Below, in pieces: positions 1-11,413 of a DNA stretch of 64,000 nucleotides. The notes under the pieces are model-generated. The model ran no database searches. It saw only the letters and a list, made by a program, of their open reading frames with translations, and was not told where the DNA came from. Source of the DNA: Schistocerca nitens (lineage: Eukaryota; Arthropoda; Insecta; Orthoptera; Acrididae); contig NC_064618.1 of assembly GCF_023898315.1 (NCBI RefSeq), forward strand, positions 189,463,548 through 189,527,547, given 5' to 3'. The position numbers and the translations under genes were made by a program. Position 1 is the stretch's first letter, and every line of letters starts with the position of its first letter.

Positions 1-977
1 TGGTGTGTATTCACATGTTACTCAGTGTATCTGAGTAGAATATTTATGTCACTCTTGGTAACTTACAATATTAAGTTTAAGTGATTTTGTAATTCCGAAG
101 TAGGGGCTTGCATGTGTTTTCCACATCACCTTGGCCGTACCAATCCACCTAGCTTGCGCTCCTGCCTCACCGCACTACGATGGGAAGTACTCACTAATCT
201 GCAGCTGGGTATTCTTGTTTCCATTTGTGCTACTACAGGCAACATTACCGAGGCCTTTCTTACATGTAACCTGCTTTACTCACCTTGCTATGCTACTTCA
301 TAATGGGTGGGCGCTCATACCTCTGTGATACTGAAATAACATTTGTGTACATCTTCTCTTGCCGGAATTTCACAGAACACAACGCAGGCGGTCGCTCCGG
401 TAAATCCTCTCACAGGCTAAACTCTTGACAGATGGATACAGTATTACTGAGAAGTTAGATTTCAGTTGGGGAGAACCTCCCATCACTCAGACTAATTTCA
501 ATTGCACTACTATAGTCTCGCAATACGCATCAGCCAGACAAATCATGCAGATGTCAGACCTCTTCAGCATCACAATCAAAATTGTCTCGTAACGAACTTA
601 AACATTAAACGAAACCTAAAAGCTGTCTCATGTGAACTATATACGATAGTCTTATAACAATCACTCAACAAACAAACCAAAGTTGATATCAAACCTCTTC
701 AGCATCAGGAGCAAAACTGTGTTGCAATGAATCGCAGTGGTATTAGGTAACCAAGCTGATTCTTAAGATAGCTTTGGACGACTTTTATTGTTTTCATTTT
801 TTCATAGATTGGTGTACATACTTATTTCTAATAGTTCTTCACATGGTCACTCCAGTCTTCCTCAGAGGATGGCTAATACTTGTGTAGGGATACCCTACAC
901 CAGCTTTAATTCCTTTTCAGAGCAATAATACACGCTGGACATTAAGTCCCAATCCCTCTCCAAGAAAAAATGGATGC
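1..977. other. Unassigned AT-rich sequence
   Basis: No coding frame longer than about 65 codons and no family resemblance. At 500-770 the phrases 'cagacctcttcagcatcac' and 'caaacctcttcagcatcag' recur about 115 bases apart, suggesting a diverged local duplication. Nothing else is recognised. Confidence 0.4.
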
Positions 978-1268
978 ATTTTTTTATCATCAGTTTTCTG
1001 ACTGGTTTGTTGCGCCTCCCTAACCGCTTCATCTCAGAGTAGCACTTGCAATTATTTTCTGGTTGTATTCCGATCTCTGGCTTCCTCTACAGTTTTTGTC
1101 CTCTACAGCTCACTCTAGTATCAAGGAAGTCATTCACTCATATCTTGACTGATGTCCTATCATCCTGTCCCTTCTCTGTATCAGTGTTTTCCACGTATTC
1201 CTTTCCTCTCCAATTCTGCACAGAACCTCCTCATTCCTCACCTTATCAGTCCACCTAATTTTCAACAT

Positions 1269-1628
1269 TCACCTGTAGCACCACATCTCAAATGCTTCGA
1301 TTCTCTTCTGTTTTAGTTTTCCCACAGCCCATGTTTCACTGCCATACAATGCTGTACTCCAGACGTACATTCTCAGAATTTTCTTCCTCAAATTAAAGCT
1401 GATATTTGATATTAGTAGATTTCTCTTGGCCATGAATGCCTTTTTTGCCCTTGGTAGTCTGCTTTTGATGTCCTCCTTGTTCGGTCCGTGGTTGGTTATT
1501 TTACTGCCTACGTAGCAGAATTCCTTAACTTCATCTACTTCGTGATCATCGATACTGATGTTAAGTTTCTCGCTGTTTTCATTTCTAATACTTCTCATTA
1601 CATTCGTCTTTCTTTGATTTAATCTCAA
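1269..1628 (-). pseudogene. RTE-like reverse transcriptase, C-terminal part
   Basis: 119 open codons of the post-catalytic region of an RTE-like polymerase. A conserved run of RSIRNENSEKLNI, FCYVGSKIT, RNLLISNIS, YVWSTALYGSETWAVGKL and RIEAFEMWCYR is visible, close to the equivalent parts at 18290-18800, 45290-45571 and 56946-57419. The frame is cut on its N-terminal side by the CR1-like insertion at 1637-1935. Upstream, at about 2180-2240, lies the catalytic FADD region read from the minus strand. It is a relic of a transposon gene with no host role implied. Confidence 0.8.
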
Positions 1629-1636
1629 TCCATCCT

Positions 1637-1935
1637 CTGTATCTATCTATCTACATCCATACTACACACGCCACCTGACGGTGTGTGGCGGAGGGTACCT
1701 TGAGTACCTCTATCGGTTCTCGCTTCTATTCCAGTCTCGTATTGTTCGTGGAAAGAAGGATTGTCGGTATTTCTCTGCGTGGGATCTAATCTCTCCGATT
1801 TTATCCTCATGGTCTCTTCGCGAGATATACATAGGTGGGAGCAACATACTGCTTGACTCCTCGGTGAAGAAATTTTCTCGAAACTTCAATAAAAGCCCGT
1901 ACCGAGCTACTGAGCGGCTCTCCTGCATTCAACCG
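1637..1935 (-). mobile_element. CR1/L2-like LINE, 5'-truncated 3' end
   Basis: This matches the 3' end of the element at 40602-43115 almost base for base, including the phrase 'cacctgacggtgtgtggcgg' and the coded peptide LLPPMYISRRDHEDKI (minus, within 1710-1928). Its terminal repeat of the 'ctatctacatc' kind lies on the low-coordinate side, so it is inserted in minus orientation inside the RTE-like copy, whose sequence resumes at 1936. Confidence 0.85.
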
Positions 1936-1969
1936 TACACATAAGACCTTTCCGTTCAGCAGATCATGT

Positions 1970-2168
1970 TCAAATGGTTCAAATGGCTCTGAGCACTATG
2001 GGACTTAACTTCTGAGGTCATCAGTCCCCTAGAACTTAGAACTACTTAAACCTAACTAAGCTAAGGACATCACACACACATGCCCTAGGCAGGATTAGAA
2101 CCTGCGACCGTAGCGGTCTCGCGGTTCCAGACTGTAGCACCTAGATACGTTCGGTCACCTAGGCCGCC
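1970..2168 (-). mobile_element. tRNA-headed SINE, inside RTE-like copy
   Basis: Minus-strand copy of the dominant SINE. The head carries 'aggttctaatcctgcctagg' (B-box region, mutated) and the body carries ttaggttTAAGTAGTTCTAAG. It ends in ccatttgaaccatt. It is flanked by an 11-bp target duplication GCAGATCATGT (1959-1969 and 2169-2179), so the boundaries are firm. Confidence 0.92.
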
Positions 2169-4624
2169 GCAGATCATGTAATTCTTTTTCACTTTCACTC
2201 AGAACAGCAATGTCATCCGCAAATCGTATCATTGAAATCTTTTCACCTTGAATTTTATTTCCTCTCTTGAACCTTTATTTTATTTCCATCATTGCTTCTT
2301 CGATGTACAGATTGAACAGCAGGGGCTAAAGGCTGCAGCCTTGTCTTACCCCTTTTTTAATACGAACACTTCGTTCTTGGTCGTCCGCGTTATTAATTTC
2401 TCTAGTCTGTTGTACATATTGTACATGACCTTTCGCTCCCTATACGTTACCCTAACTTATCTCAGAATTTTGAACATCTTGCACCATTTTACACCGTCGA
2501 ACGCTTTTTCCAGGTCGACAAAACCTGTGAACTATCTTGTTTCCATTATTAACCACAGCGCCAGAATTGCCTCTCTCGTGCCTTTACCTTTTCTCAAGCC
2601 AAACTGATCGTCATCTATTGTGTCCTCAATCTTCTTTCCCTTTCTTCTGTATATTATTCTTGTCAGCAACTTGGATGCATGAGCTGTTAAGCTGTTTGCG
2701 CGGTAATTCTCAGCTCTTGCTGTCTTTGGAATTGGGTGCTTGATGCTTCTCCGAAAGTCAAATGGTATGTCGCCAGAGTCATACATTCTACACGCCAACG
2801 TTAATAGTCGTTTTGTTGCCACCTATCCCAATGATTTTAGAAATTCTGATGGGATGTTATCTATCCGTACTTCTTTATTTGATCTTAAGTCTCCCAAACC
2901 TCTGTTAAATTCTGATTCTAGTACTGGATCCCCTATCTCTTCTAAACCGTCTTCTATTTCTTCTGCCATCACATCTGACAAATGTATTCTTTGCACCTAT
3001 CCGCTCTCTCCTCTGCGTTGAAGAGTGGAATTCCCTTTGCCTTCTTGTTACCACCCTTGCTTTTAATTCCACCGAATGTTGTTCTAACTTTCCTATGTAC
3101 TGAGTCAGTCCTTCTGACAATCATCAATTTTTCTATTTCTTGACATTTTTCATGCAGCCGTTTCGTCTGACCTTCCCTGTACTTCCTAATTATTTCATTC
3201 CTCGACGTCTTGTATTTGTGTATTCCTGAATTTCGCGGAACGTTTTTGTACTTCCTCCTTTCATCGATCAGCTGAAGTTTTATTTCTGTTACCCACGATT
3301 TCTGCGCAGATACCGTCTCTGTACCTATGTGTGCTTTCCAACTTCTGTGATTGCCCTTTTTAGAAATGTCCATCGTTCTTCAACTGTACTGCCTACTGAG
3401 CTATTCGTTAGTGCTGTATCTATAGCCTTAGACAACTTCTACCACATCTCGTAATTCCTCAGTACTTCCGTATCTCACTTCTTTGTGCATTGATTCTTCC
3501 TGAATAATCTCTCAAACTTCAGCCTACTCTTCATAACTACTACATGGTGATCTATGTCGGCTCCTGGGTACACCTTAAGTCCAGTATCTGACTTCGGAAT
3601 CTCTGTCTGCCCATGTTGTAATCTAACTGAAATATTCCCTTATCACCAAGCCGTTTCCAAGTATATCTCTTCCTCTTGTGATTTTTGAACAGAGTATTCG
3701 CTGTTACCAGCTGGAACTTGTTACAGAACTCAATTACACTTTCTCTTCTCTCATTCCTTTTCCCTAGCCCATATTCTTATTCCCTTGTAACCTTTTCTTC
3801 TACTCCTTCCCCTACAACCGCATTCCAGTCTCCCATGAATATTAGATTTTCATATCCCTTTACATACTGTAATACCCGTCCAATATCCTCATACACTTTC
3901 TCTATCTCTTCATCTTCAGCTTGCTACGTCGGTATGTATACTAGAACTCTCGTTGTCGGTGTTGCTTTGCTGTCGATTCTGATAAGAACAACCCTAAGGC
4001 TGAACTGTTCACAGTAACATACTCTCTGCCTTACCTTCCTATTCATAACGAATCCTATTCCCATTATATCATTTTCTGGTGCTGTTGATATTACCCTGTA
4101 CTCATCTGACCAGACGTCCTTGTATTCTTTCCACTTCAGTGGACCCCTACAATATCTAGATAGAGCCTTTGCATTTCTCTTTTCAGATTTTATAGTTTCT
4201 GTACCACGTTGAAGCTTCTGACTTTCCACGTCCCGACTCGAAGAACTTTATCCTTCTGTTGATTTTTCAATCTTTTCTCGTGGTAAACTCCCCCTTGGCA
4301 GTCCCCTCCCGGATAAACGAAAGGGGGACTATTCCGGAATCTGTAGCCAATGGAGAGATCATCATGACACTTCTTCAATTACAGGCCACACGTCCTGTGG
4401 GTACACGTTAGGTGTATTTAATGCAGTGGTTTCCATTGCCGTCTGCCTCCTAATGCCGTTGATCATTGCTGATTCTTCCACCTTTAGGGGCAGTTTCCCA
4501 CCCCAAGGACAAGAGAGTGCCCTGAACCTCTGTCCGCCCTTATGCCCTCTTTGACAAGGCCGTTTTCAGAATGGGGGGGGGGTGACTTCTTATGCCGGAA
4601 GTATTCGGCCGACAATGCTGATCA

Positions 4625-4690
4625 TTAATCAAAATTTAAGCAGCGGTGGGATTCGAAACCGGGACCGAAGATATTTTGATTATGAATCAA
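4625..4690 (-). repeat. tRNA-Met-like module at 5' end of RTE-like LINE
   Basis: On the minus strand there is an anticodon-arm-like hairpin (TTTGA, loop TTCATAA, TCAAA), which would display CAT. About 15 bases on comes a B-box-like GGTTTCGAATCCC. No complete acceptor or D arm is seen, so this is not a functional tRNA gene. It sits where an internal RNA polymerase III-type promoter would be placed at the start of the LINE. Confidence 0.6.
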
Positions 4691-4859
4691 AGACACTACC
4701 CCTAGATATATATAATTCATAGTTGTAATCCATTTCTGTGATGATGTGGATCTATTGTTTAAATTCGGATAATCAAGCTGAACACTTATCGATTTCAGAA
4801 CATCTGGTAATTGTTGCACCTTTTATGTTAACTGGAGATGAGTTCATTCGAAAATTTCA

Positions 4860-5430
4860 CGTACCAGCACGAAGAAAAGCAAAGGTCTGGTAGCTTAACA
4901 ACAAGTTCCAAAGGACTTTAAGTTTTTCTGATAAATCACGCTCCGGCAGACCTTCCGTTCCACAATATTCTCTTGAGCAAACCGAAGAAACCGTGGAAAG
5001 AACTGAAGTATAATAAACGAGTTATAGGTGCCAAAATCAACGATTTGGAAGTGTTACACATTACGCTAGAGAGGAAACCATACCAAATTCAGGTGCTTCT
5101 CAAATTAGAGCATGCCGGCCGGTGTGGCCGTGCGGTTCTAGGCGCTTCAGTCTGGAACCGCGTGACCGCTACGGTCGCAGGTTAGAATCCTGCTTCGGGC
5201 ATGGATGTGTGTGATGTTCTTAGGTTAGTTAGGTTTAATTAGTTCCAAGTTCTAGGCGACTGATGACCTCAGCAGTTAAGTCGCATAGTGCTCAGAGCCA
5301 TTTGAACCATTTTTGAAATTAGAGCATGACTTTCACAAAGCTGAACAACTTGCGTGTTACAGCTCAATATGTTTTTGTAGGTCGTCTCTGCTACGGAACC
5401 CTTAACGCGCAATATTACCCAAAGTTGTTG
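4860..5430 (+). pseudogene. Tc1/mariner-like transposase relic (N-terminal region), split by a SINE
   Basis: Broken frames give SDKSRSGRPSVPQ near 4935 and, after the stop-rich part, LERKPYQIQVLLKLEH near 5070-5115, continuing after the SINE as DFHKAEQL at 5327. These resemble the linker after the helix-turn-helix and the 'YKxQxxQxL' stretch just before the first catalytic aspartate in mariner-group transposases. No terminal repeats were found. Assignment is tentative. Confidence 0.4.
5115..5315 (+). mobile_element. tRNA-headed SINE
   Basis: Full-length copy: head gccggccggtgtggccg, B-box region caggttagaatcctgc, body ttaggttagttaggttt, and end gagccatttgaaccattttt. A 13-bp target duplication AAATTAGAGCATG flanks it (5102-5114 and 5316-5328). 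Confidence 0.95.
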
Positions 5431-5665
5431 GTTGATGGGCTTATTTTGGGAGGGGACCAAACAGCGAGGTCATCGGTCTCATCGGATTATGGAAGGATGG
5501 GGAAGAATGTCGGCCGTGGCTTTTCGAAGCAACCATCCCAGCACTTGTCTGAAGCGATTTAGGGAAATCACAGGAAAAGTAAATTAGGATGGGCGGACAC
5601 GGCTTCGAACCGTCCTTCTTCCGAGAGAGGTTCCAGAGTGCTAATCACAACGCCACCTCGCTCGA
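5428..5665 (-). mobile_element. tRNA-Ala-like SINE (second family)
   Basis: Minus-strand copy of the SINE also present at 23405-23642. It shares the head gagcgaggtggcg, a degenerate B box (ggttcgaagccg), the middle 'aaatcgcttcagacaagtgc' and the terminal part 'gatgaccgatgacctcgctg'. Both copies are complete but diverged. No clear target duplication was measured. Confidence 0.85.
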
Positions 5666-6336
5666 TCAAGTTGAGCGTATTGCGCATTAAAGTGTCGGCT
5701 GTTGCATTTTACTGCTTTAAAATGCCATTGTGGTGCACGGTCGTGAAAGGCATGACAGGAGAACATCATTACTCTCTTTAATACTGCCGAACTTTCAGCC
5801 TCCTTTCAGCAATTACCAGACAAAACCTGTTGACATACCCAGTATCTCCCCACACCATGATTCAGGAGTCGGAGCGCCACAGGTCTCAAGAATCGCCGAT
5901 TACTGTTACGTTTCACCGTCTGCAGCCACAATGGTGACTATCTCATGGTCAAAAGTAGAAGTGAGACACATCTCTGAACACTACAGATATCCACTCAGTG
6001 TTCGAGATGATTTTCTCTACACTATGCAGTTCTCTGTTGTCTGTGTCATGGTGTTAGTAGTTAACGATCTAACCTGAGTTTCCATTAATATGTTCCCGAA
6101 AGTTCACGTGACAACCTGTCAGTTAAATCTGCGCCTGTTACGTGCCTTAATGACATAGTCTATCGAACCATCTTACACTCACATCGTGGTGTAATCTTCG
6201 TGGGAGAACCCATGCCTATAGTTTTTTTTTTTTTTCACTCTGTTGTCAAGAGTCCTCGTCGGTACTCGTTCCGTGGTAGTTGCCCTACAGACCTGCGTTA
6301 TCTGTCGGCACTTTATTCCCACGCACCTGATGCCAG
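5666..6336. other. Unassigned sequence
   Basis: A 115-codon open frame (5730-6077) has no recognisable family and unremarkable composition; I do not call it a gene. A T-run lies near 6223-6234. Confidence 0.35.
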
Positions 6337-6348
6337 TGATTCGATCTT

Positions 6349-6550
6349 GATGGGCCCTGAGACCGAGCGGTTCTAGGCGCTTCAGTCCGGAACCGCGCTG
6401 TTGCTACGGTCACAGGTTCGAGTCCTGCCTCAGGCATGGATGTGTGTGATGTCCATAGGTTGGTTAGGTTTAAGTAGTTCTAAGTTCTATGGGGCTGATG
6501 ACCTCAGACGTTAAGTCCTATAGTGCTTAGAGATATTTGATCCAATTTTT
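6349..6550 (+). mobile_element. tRNA-headed SINE, diverged
   Basis: Same family as 5115-5315. Flanked by a 12-bp target duplication TGATTCGATCTT / TGATTCGACCTT (6337-6348 and 6551-6562, one mismatch). The A-box side is eroded; the B-box region caggttcgagtcctgcc is kept. Confidence 0.9.
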
Positions 6551-6562
6551 TGATTCGACCTT

Positions 6563-7500
6563 CTACAGCCCAAAAGGCGGCAATAAGCTGGTTTTGGACG
6601 CCCTATGGGCATGCTGGGTTTACGATCACAAACTAATAAGTTCTGTTAAAGATGGAAAAACCAAACAGCCATCATGCACTCGCGCTATTTTTCATCTGTA
6701 GGAATCGCTTTTACCTATGTTGAAACTACTGTCAATAATTTCACAGAAGGATGAAAAATCAATGAATATAACCCACAGATATGGAGACACTGAAGAATCA
6801 GTTTATTAGTGATCCGACAAGGAGTTTACGGTGCAGCTTTTTTCGTCACTGTATTTATTTGAATACCCTATCTTTATAGTTGTATCAATAATATCATTTA
6901 CATTGTAACACTAAATAAAGGAATTGATCTTCGGTATTCACATTAAGGAACAAACGCTACCTTCCCTAATTTTCAGATAACTTTTACATATATTTTTCTA
7001 ATTCATTATGATCTTCCGACATTATCTGCAAATCTCTTGTCTTTATGCAAATGGTGAAACAAATATTTGTTTATGAGTTTATGCTAACGTATCCTGTCTG
7101 TAAAAACTGCATAGATTGCAAACCTTCCTAGCACACTGTAGTCGAACGTCCTCGTACCTCATGTTACATACTGTAATTGCCCCAATGAAATCAGTATTTA
7201 ATAACTGAGCCTGCTTGGTTAGGCTTTAGCGAAGAAGAATGTGACGAACAAGGAAAAGTCGCATTTTAGATACATCACCGCCTACGAAGACGGTAATCAG
7301 TGTCGAGCTTAGCGCAAATAGAACGAGACAACAATGAAAAAGTGTCTTTGACGTTCTCTTAAAAAAAAATAACTATTTGTAAAGGACAGAAAATCCTGCT
7401 AACCTGGTAATAGAACGAGACAGCAAAGAAAAAGTGTTATTTGACGTCCTCGTTAAAAAACCAAAAGCAGTATTTGTTAAGGACAGCAAAGCCTGCTTAC
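6563..7500. other. Intronic sequence, unassigned
   Basis: AT-rich, downstream of receptor exon 2 on the minus strand. The phrase 'agaacgagacagcaaagaaaaagtg' region near 7411-7440 repeats a phrase at 7320-7345 (agaacgagacaacaatgaaaaagtg) about 90 bases apart: a short local tandem duplication. No coding evidence. Confidence 0.4.
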
Positions 7501-7677
7501 TTGGTAACGCAGTTTGACGGCCAGCATGAGGTTCAGCGCCGAGATGAAGTGTACGAAGTTGGCGGCGAGGCTTCCTAGGAGGGGCAGCCCGTAAGCCTGG
7601 TCCACGAGGGCAGCGGCGTCCAGCAGCGCGTCGTGAGCTTCCCGCAGCGACCGCACCGCTCTCGCGTCGCCACTGTG
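7501..7677 (-). CDS. Gustatory receptor, exon 2
   Basis: Seen: 177 bases, 59 codons. An acceptor (TATGTTCAG|CAC) lies at 7678-7680 and a donor (CAA|GTAAGC) follows 7501; both junctions are phase 0, matching the phase-0 donor of 34455-35210. The peptide begins HSGDARAVRSLREAHDALLD and continues with a 26-residue hydrophobic segment (YGLPLLG to LMLAV). That is the loop and next membrane helix expected after exon 1 in insect gustatory receptors, where a conserved L-R-x-x-H-x-x-L stretch precedes this helix. G+C is high (over 60%) against an AT-rich background, as in exon 1. The two exons together give 311 residues of a receptor usually about 400-450 long. The final helices with the TYxxxxxQF motif are not found between 1 and 7500 and should lie beyond the left edge. 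Joining the exons across 26.8 kb is an inference from phase, strand and family. Confidence 0.75.
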
Positions 7678-7861
7678 CTGAACATACAGAGCTCTAGCTG
7701 CCACAGTAGCTGATAATACAGTTCTAAGGCCGCGCTTACAATCGTTCGTCACACTTGGATGTTTCTATCTATTGTCTCCTACTTTCTCTAAAATCAAACA
7801 TCGTTTGTAATTACCGCGACACCGTCAGAACTAGAGTGACCTCTATATCAATGAACAAAAC

Positions 7862-8168
7862 ATTCAGAAATGGAAGTTACATTGACCAGATCGCTGTTAG
7901 TAAATATCCTGATTGCAGATTTCAACAGAGTTATATCGTCATCTTCAGACCATCGGATATGTAAATTATAAAGCCCCTACGTGCAGCGCATTGCCGTATG
8001 GTCCTTGGAAACCTGTGATTTTACCTCCATGTTGTCAGTGGTCACATTGCACTGGGATTTACAATGCACATACCTGATGATCTGAATATGGCAATGTAAC
8101 TATGCTGAAACTAGTAATCAGGATATTTTCAGCTGCGATCTGGGCAATGTAACTTCTATTTCGGAAGC
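7862..8168. repeat. Inverted repeat, about 105-bp arms
   Basis: The reverse complement of 7862-7966 aligns over its whole length with 8061-8168. Shared blocks include 'gcaatcaggatatt' / 'gtaatcaggatatt' and 'agcgatctggtcaatgtaac' / 'tgcgatctgggcaatgtaac'. A spacer of about 95 bases separates the arms. Either a small foldback/MITE or two inverted copies of one repeat. Confidence 0.75.
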
Positions 8169-8641
8169 TTTTTTACATCAGACACCTATTGTGGTTGTGG
8201 TCTTCAGTCCAGAGACTGGTTTCATGCAGCTCTCCATGCTACTCTATCCTGTGCAAGCTTCTTCATCTCCCAGTACCTACTGCAGCCTACATCCTTCTGA
8301 ATCTGCTTGGTGCATTCATCTCTTGGTCTCCCTTTACGATTTTTACCCTCCACGCTGCCCTCCAATGCTAAATTTGTGATCCCTTCATGCCTCAGAATTT
8401 GTCCTACCAACCGGTCCCATCTTCTTGTCAAGTTGTGCCACAAACTTCTCTTCTCCCCAACTCTATTCAATACCTCCTCATTAGTTAAGTGATCTACTCA
8501 TCTAATCTACAGCATTCTTCTGTAGCACCACATTTCGAAAGCTTCTATTCTCTTCTTGTCCAAAATATTTATCGTCCATGTTTCACTTCCATACAAGGCT
8601 ACACTCCATACAAATACTTTCAGAAACGACTTCCTGACACT

Positions 8642-8974
8642 TCAATATATACTCGATGTTAACAAATTTCTCTTCTTCAGAAACGCTTTCCTTCCCATTG
8701 CCAGTCTACATTTTATATCCTCTCTACTTCGACCATCATCTGTTAATTTGCTCCCCAAATAGCAAAACTCATTTACTACTTTAAGTGTCTCATTTACTAA
8801 TGTAATTCCCTCAGCATCACCCGATTTAATTCGACTACACTCCATTATCTTCGTTTTACTTTGGCTGATATTCATCTTACATCCTCCTTTCAACACACTG
8901 TCCATTCCGTTCAGCTGCTCTTCCAGGTCCTTTGCTGTCTCTGGCAGAATTACAGTGTCATCGGCGAACCTCAA
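8642..8974 (-). pseudogene. Reverse transcriptase palm/thumb fragment, RTE-like family B
   Basis: 110 codons starting MRFADDTVILPE: the FADD box is the catalytic aspartate pair of motif C. It is followed by EEQLNGMDSVLK, MNISQSKTKIM (thumb lysine-rich stretch) and NEFCYLGSKLTDDGRS. The fragment ends in a frameshift; the C-terminal part continues in another frame to 8222. Same order of motifs as family A. Confidence 0.85.
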
Positions 8975-9449
8975 TGTTTTTATTTCTTCTCCATGAATTT
9001 TAATTCCTAATCTGGTTTTTTCTTTTGTTTCCCTTACTATTTGCTCAATATACAGATTGAATAAGATCGGAGATAGTCTACAACCTATCTCACTCCCTTC
9101 CCAACCACTGCTTCCCTTTCATGCCCCTCGACTCTTATAACTGCCATCTGGTTTCTGTACAAATTGTAAATAGCCTTTCGTTCCCTGTATTTTACCCTTG
9201 CCAACTTCAAAATTTGAAAGAGACTATTCCAGTAAACATTGTCAAAAGGTTTCTATAAGTCTACAAATGCTAGAAACGTAGGTTTGCCTTTCCTTAAACT
9301 GTTTTCTAAGATAAGTCGTAGGGTCAGTATTTCCTCACGTGTTCCAACATTTTTACGGAGTCCTAACTGATCTTCTCCGAGGTCGGCTTCTACCAGTCAT
9401 TCCATTCGTCTGTAAAGAATTCGTGTTAGTATTTTGAAGCTGTGGCTTA

Positions 9450-9854
9450 TTAAACTGATAGTACGGTAATTTTCATATCTGTCAAGAGGATTGTCTTCGG
9501 GATTGGAATTATTATATTATTCTTGACGTCTGAGGGTATTTCGCCTGTCTCATACACCTTGCTCACCAGATGGTAGAGTTTTGTCAGGGATGGCTCTTCC
9601 AAGGCTATCAGTAGTTCTAATAAGATCTTGTCTACTCCTTGGGTCTGGTTTCGACTTAGGTCTTTTAGTGGCCTGTCAAATTCTCCACGCAGTATCATAT
9701 CTCCCATTTCATCTTCATCTACATCCTCTTCCATTTCCATAATATTGTCCTCAAGGAGATCACCCTTGTATAGACCCTCTATATAATCCTTCCACATTTC
9801 TGCTTTCCCTTCTTTGCTTAGAACTGGGTTTCCATCTGAGCTCATGAGATTCAT
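9450..9854 (-). pseudogene. Start of reverse transcriptase, RTE-like family B
   Basis: 134 codons in which GKAEMWKDYIEGLY, an acidic stretch (EMEEDVDEDEMGDMI) and NQTQGVDKILLELL precede KVYETGEIPSDV and IIPIPK. This is the usual lead-in to the reverse transcriptase fingers of RTE/Jockey-group LINEs. It ends at a frameshift just before the 'NYR' box. Confidence 0.8.
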
Positions 9855-10407
9855 GCAAGTGGTTCTCTTTTCTCCAAAGCTCTATTTAGTTTTCCTGTAG
9901 GCGGTATCTATCTTACCCCTAGAGATATATGCCTCTATGTCCTTACGTTTGTGCTCTGGCCCCCCCTCCCCCCACCCCAGCTCAGCAATTTTGCACTTCC
10001 TGTCCACCTAATTTTTCAGACGTTTGTATTCCTTTTTGCCTTCTACATTTACTGCATTTTTATATTTTCTCCTTTCATTAATTAAATTCAGTATCTCTTC
10101 TGTTACCCAAGGATTTCTATTAGAACTCGTCTTTTTACCTACTTGATCCTACCGCTGCCTTCACTGTTTCATCTCTCGAAGCTACCCATTCTTCCTCTAA
10201 TGTATTCCTTTCCACCATTCTTGTCAATCGTTCCCTAATGCTCTTCCTGAAACTCTCTACAACCTCTGGTTCTGTCAGTTTATCCAGGTCCCATCTCCTT
10301 AAATTTCCACCTTTATGTAGTTTCTTCAGTTTTAATCTACAGTTCATAACCAAAAGATTGTGGTCAGAGTCCACATCTGCCCCTGGAAATGTCTCACATT
10401 TTAAAAC

Positions 10408-10887
10408 CTAGGTCCTAAATCTCTGTCTTACCATTATACAATCTATCTGAAACCTTTTAGTATCTCCAGGCTTCTTCCATGTATATAACCTTCTTTCATG
10501 ATTCTTGAACCAAGTGTTAGCTATGACCAAGTTATGCTCTGGGCAAAATTCCTCCAGGCGGCTTCCTCTTTCATTCCTTGCCCCCATTCCAAATTCACCT
10601 GCTACGTTTCCTTCTCTACCTTTTCCTTCTATCGAATTCCAGCCACCCATGACTATTACATTTTCGTCTCCCTTCACTATCTGAATAATTTCTTTTATCT
10701 CATGATACATTTCATCAATCTCTTCGTCATCTGCGGAGCTAGTTGGCATATAAACTTGTACCACTGTGGTAGACGTGGGATTCGTATCTATCTTGGCCAC
10801 AATAATGCGTTCACTATCCTGTTCGTAGTAGCTTACCCGCATTCCTATTCTTTTATTCATTAATAAACCTACTCCTTTATTACCCAT
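10408..10887 (-). pseudogene. APE-type endonuclease domain of RTE-like family B
   Basis: 159 open codons. Visible motifs: MGNKGVGLLMNKRIGMRVS, VVQVYMPTS (residues 43-51), VIVMGGWNSIEGKG (normally G-D-W-N; here the D is G), GSRLEEFC, LVIANTWF, RLYTWKKPGDTKRFQIDCIM (the H/D at the end of the family's S-D-H motif is not reached). Such domains nick target DNA to prime reverse transcription. The G-D-W-N change and the truncation indicate an inactive copy. Confidence 0.85.
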
Positions 10888-11413
10888 ACTTGATTTTGTT
10901 TTTATAACCCTGTATTCACCTCACCAGAAGTCTCGTTCCTCCTGCCACCGAACTTCACTAATTCCCACTGTATCTAACTTTAACCTATCTGTTTCCCTTT
11001 TTAAATTTCCTAACCTACCAGCCCCATTAAGGGATCTGACATTCCACACTCCGACCCGTAGAACGCCAGTTTTCTTTCTCCTGATAACAACGTTCTCCTG
11101 AGTAGTCTCCGCACGGAGATCCTAATGGGGGACTATTTTACCTCTGGTATATTTTACCCAAGAGGACGCCATCTTCGTTTAACTATACACTAAAGCTGCA
11201 TACCCTCGGGGAAATATTACGGCTCTAGTCTCCCCTTGCTTTCAGCCGTTCGCAGTACCAACACAGCAACGTTGTTTTGGTTAGTGTTACAACACCAGAT
11301 CAGTCAATCATCCAGACTGTTGCCCCTGCAACTACTGAAATGGATGCTGCCCCTCTTCTGGAACCACACGTTTGTCTTGCCTTTCAACAGATACCCCTCC
11401 GTTGTGGTTGCCC

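Larger units (their letters stand above)
978..4700 (-). mobile_element. RTE-like LINE family A, near full-length degraded copy
   Basis: Read on the minus strand this is a non-LTR retrotransposon. From its 5' side: a tRNA-Met-like module (4625-4690), the start of an APE-type endonuclease (4190-4378, RVGTWKVRSFN; 3924-4229, VLVYIPT), the linker (2969-3373, LIDERRKYKN), reverse transcriptase fingers (2532-2822, ENYRANSLTAHASKLL then DDQFGLRKGKGTREAI), and the RTE-type C-terminus (1269-1628, FCYVGSK, YGSETW, RIEAFEMWCYR). The 3' end is near 978. Many stops and frameshifts make it non-functional. It is interrupted by a CR1-like 3' fragment (1637-1935) and a SINE (1970-2168). The YGSETW and WCYR signatures are typical of the RTE clade; the clade assignment is from memory of the family, not a search. 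Confidence 0.85.
8183..11413 (-). mobile_element. RTE-like LINE family B, near full-length degraded copy
   Basis: Minus-strand LINE of about 3.2 kb, clearly related to but distinct from family A. In order from its 5' side: endonuclease (10408-10887), linker (10135-10374), start of reverse transcriptase (9450-9854, QTQGVDKILLELL then KVYETGEIPSDVKNNIIIPIPK), catalytic FADD region and following (8642-8974), and C-terminus (8222-8470, GRPRDECTKQI, AWRAA). The 3' end begins with the characteristic 'tgtggttgtggtcttcagtc' at about 8190. It is broken by several frameshifts and stops; no single frame spans endonuclease to polymerase. The 5' limit near 11413 is from recollection of the family and is less certain than the 3' one. 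Confidence 0.85.
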
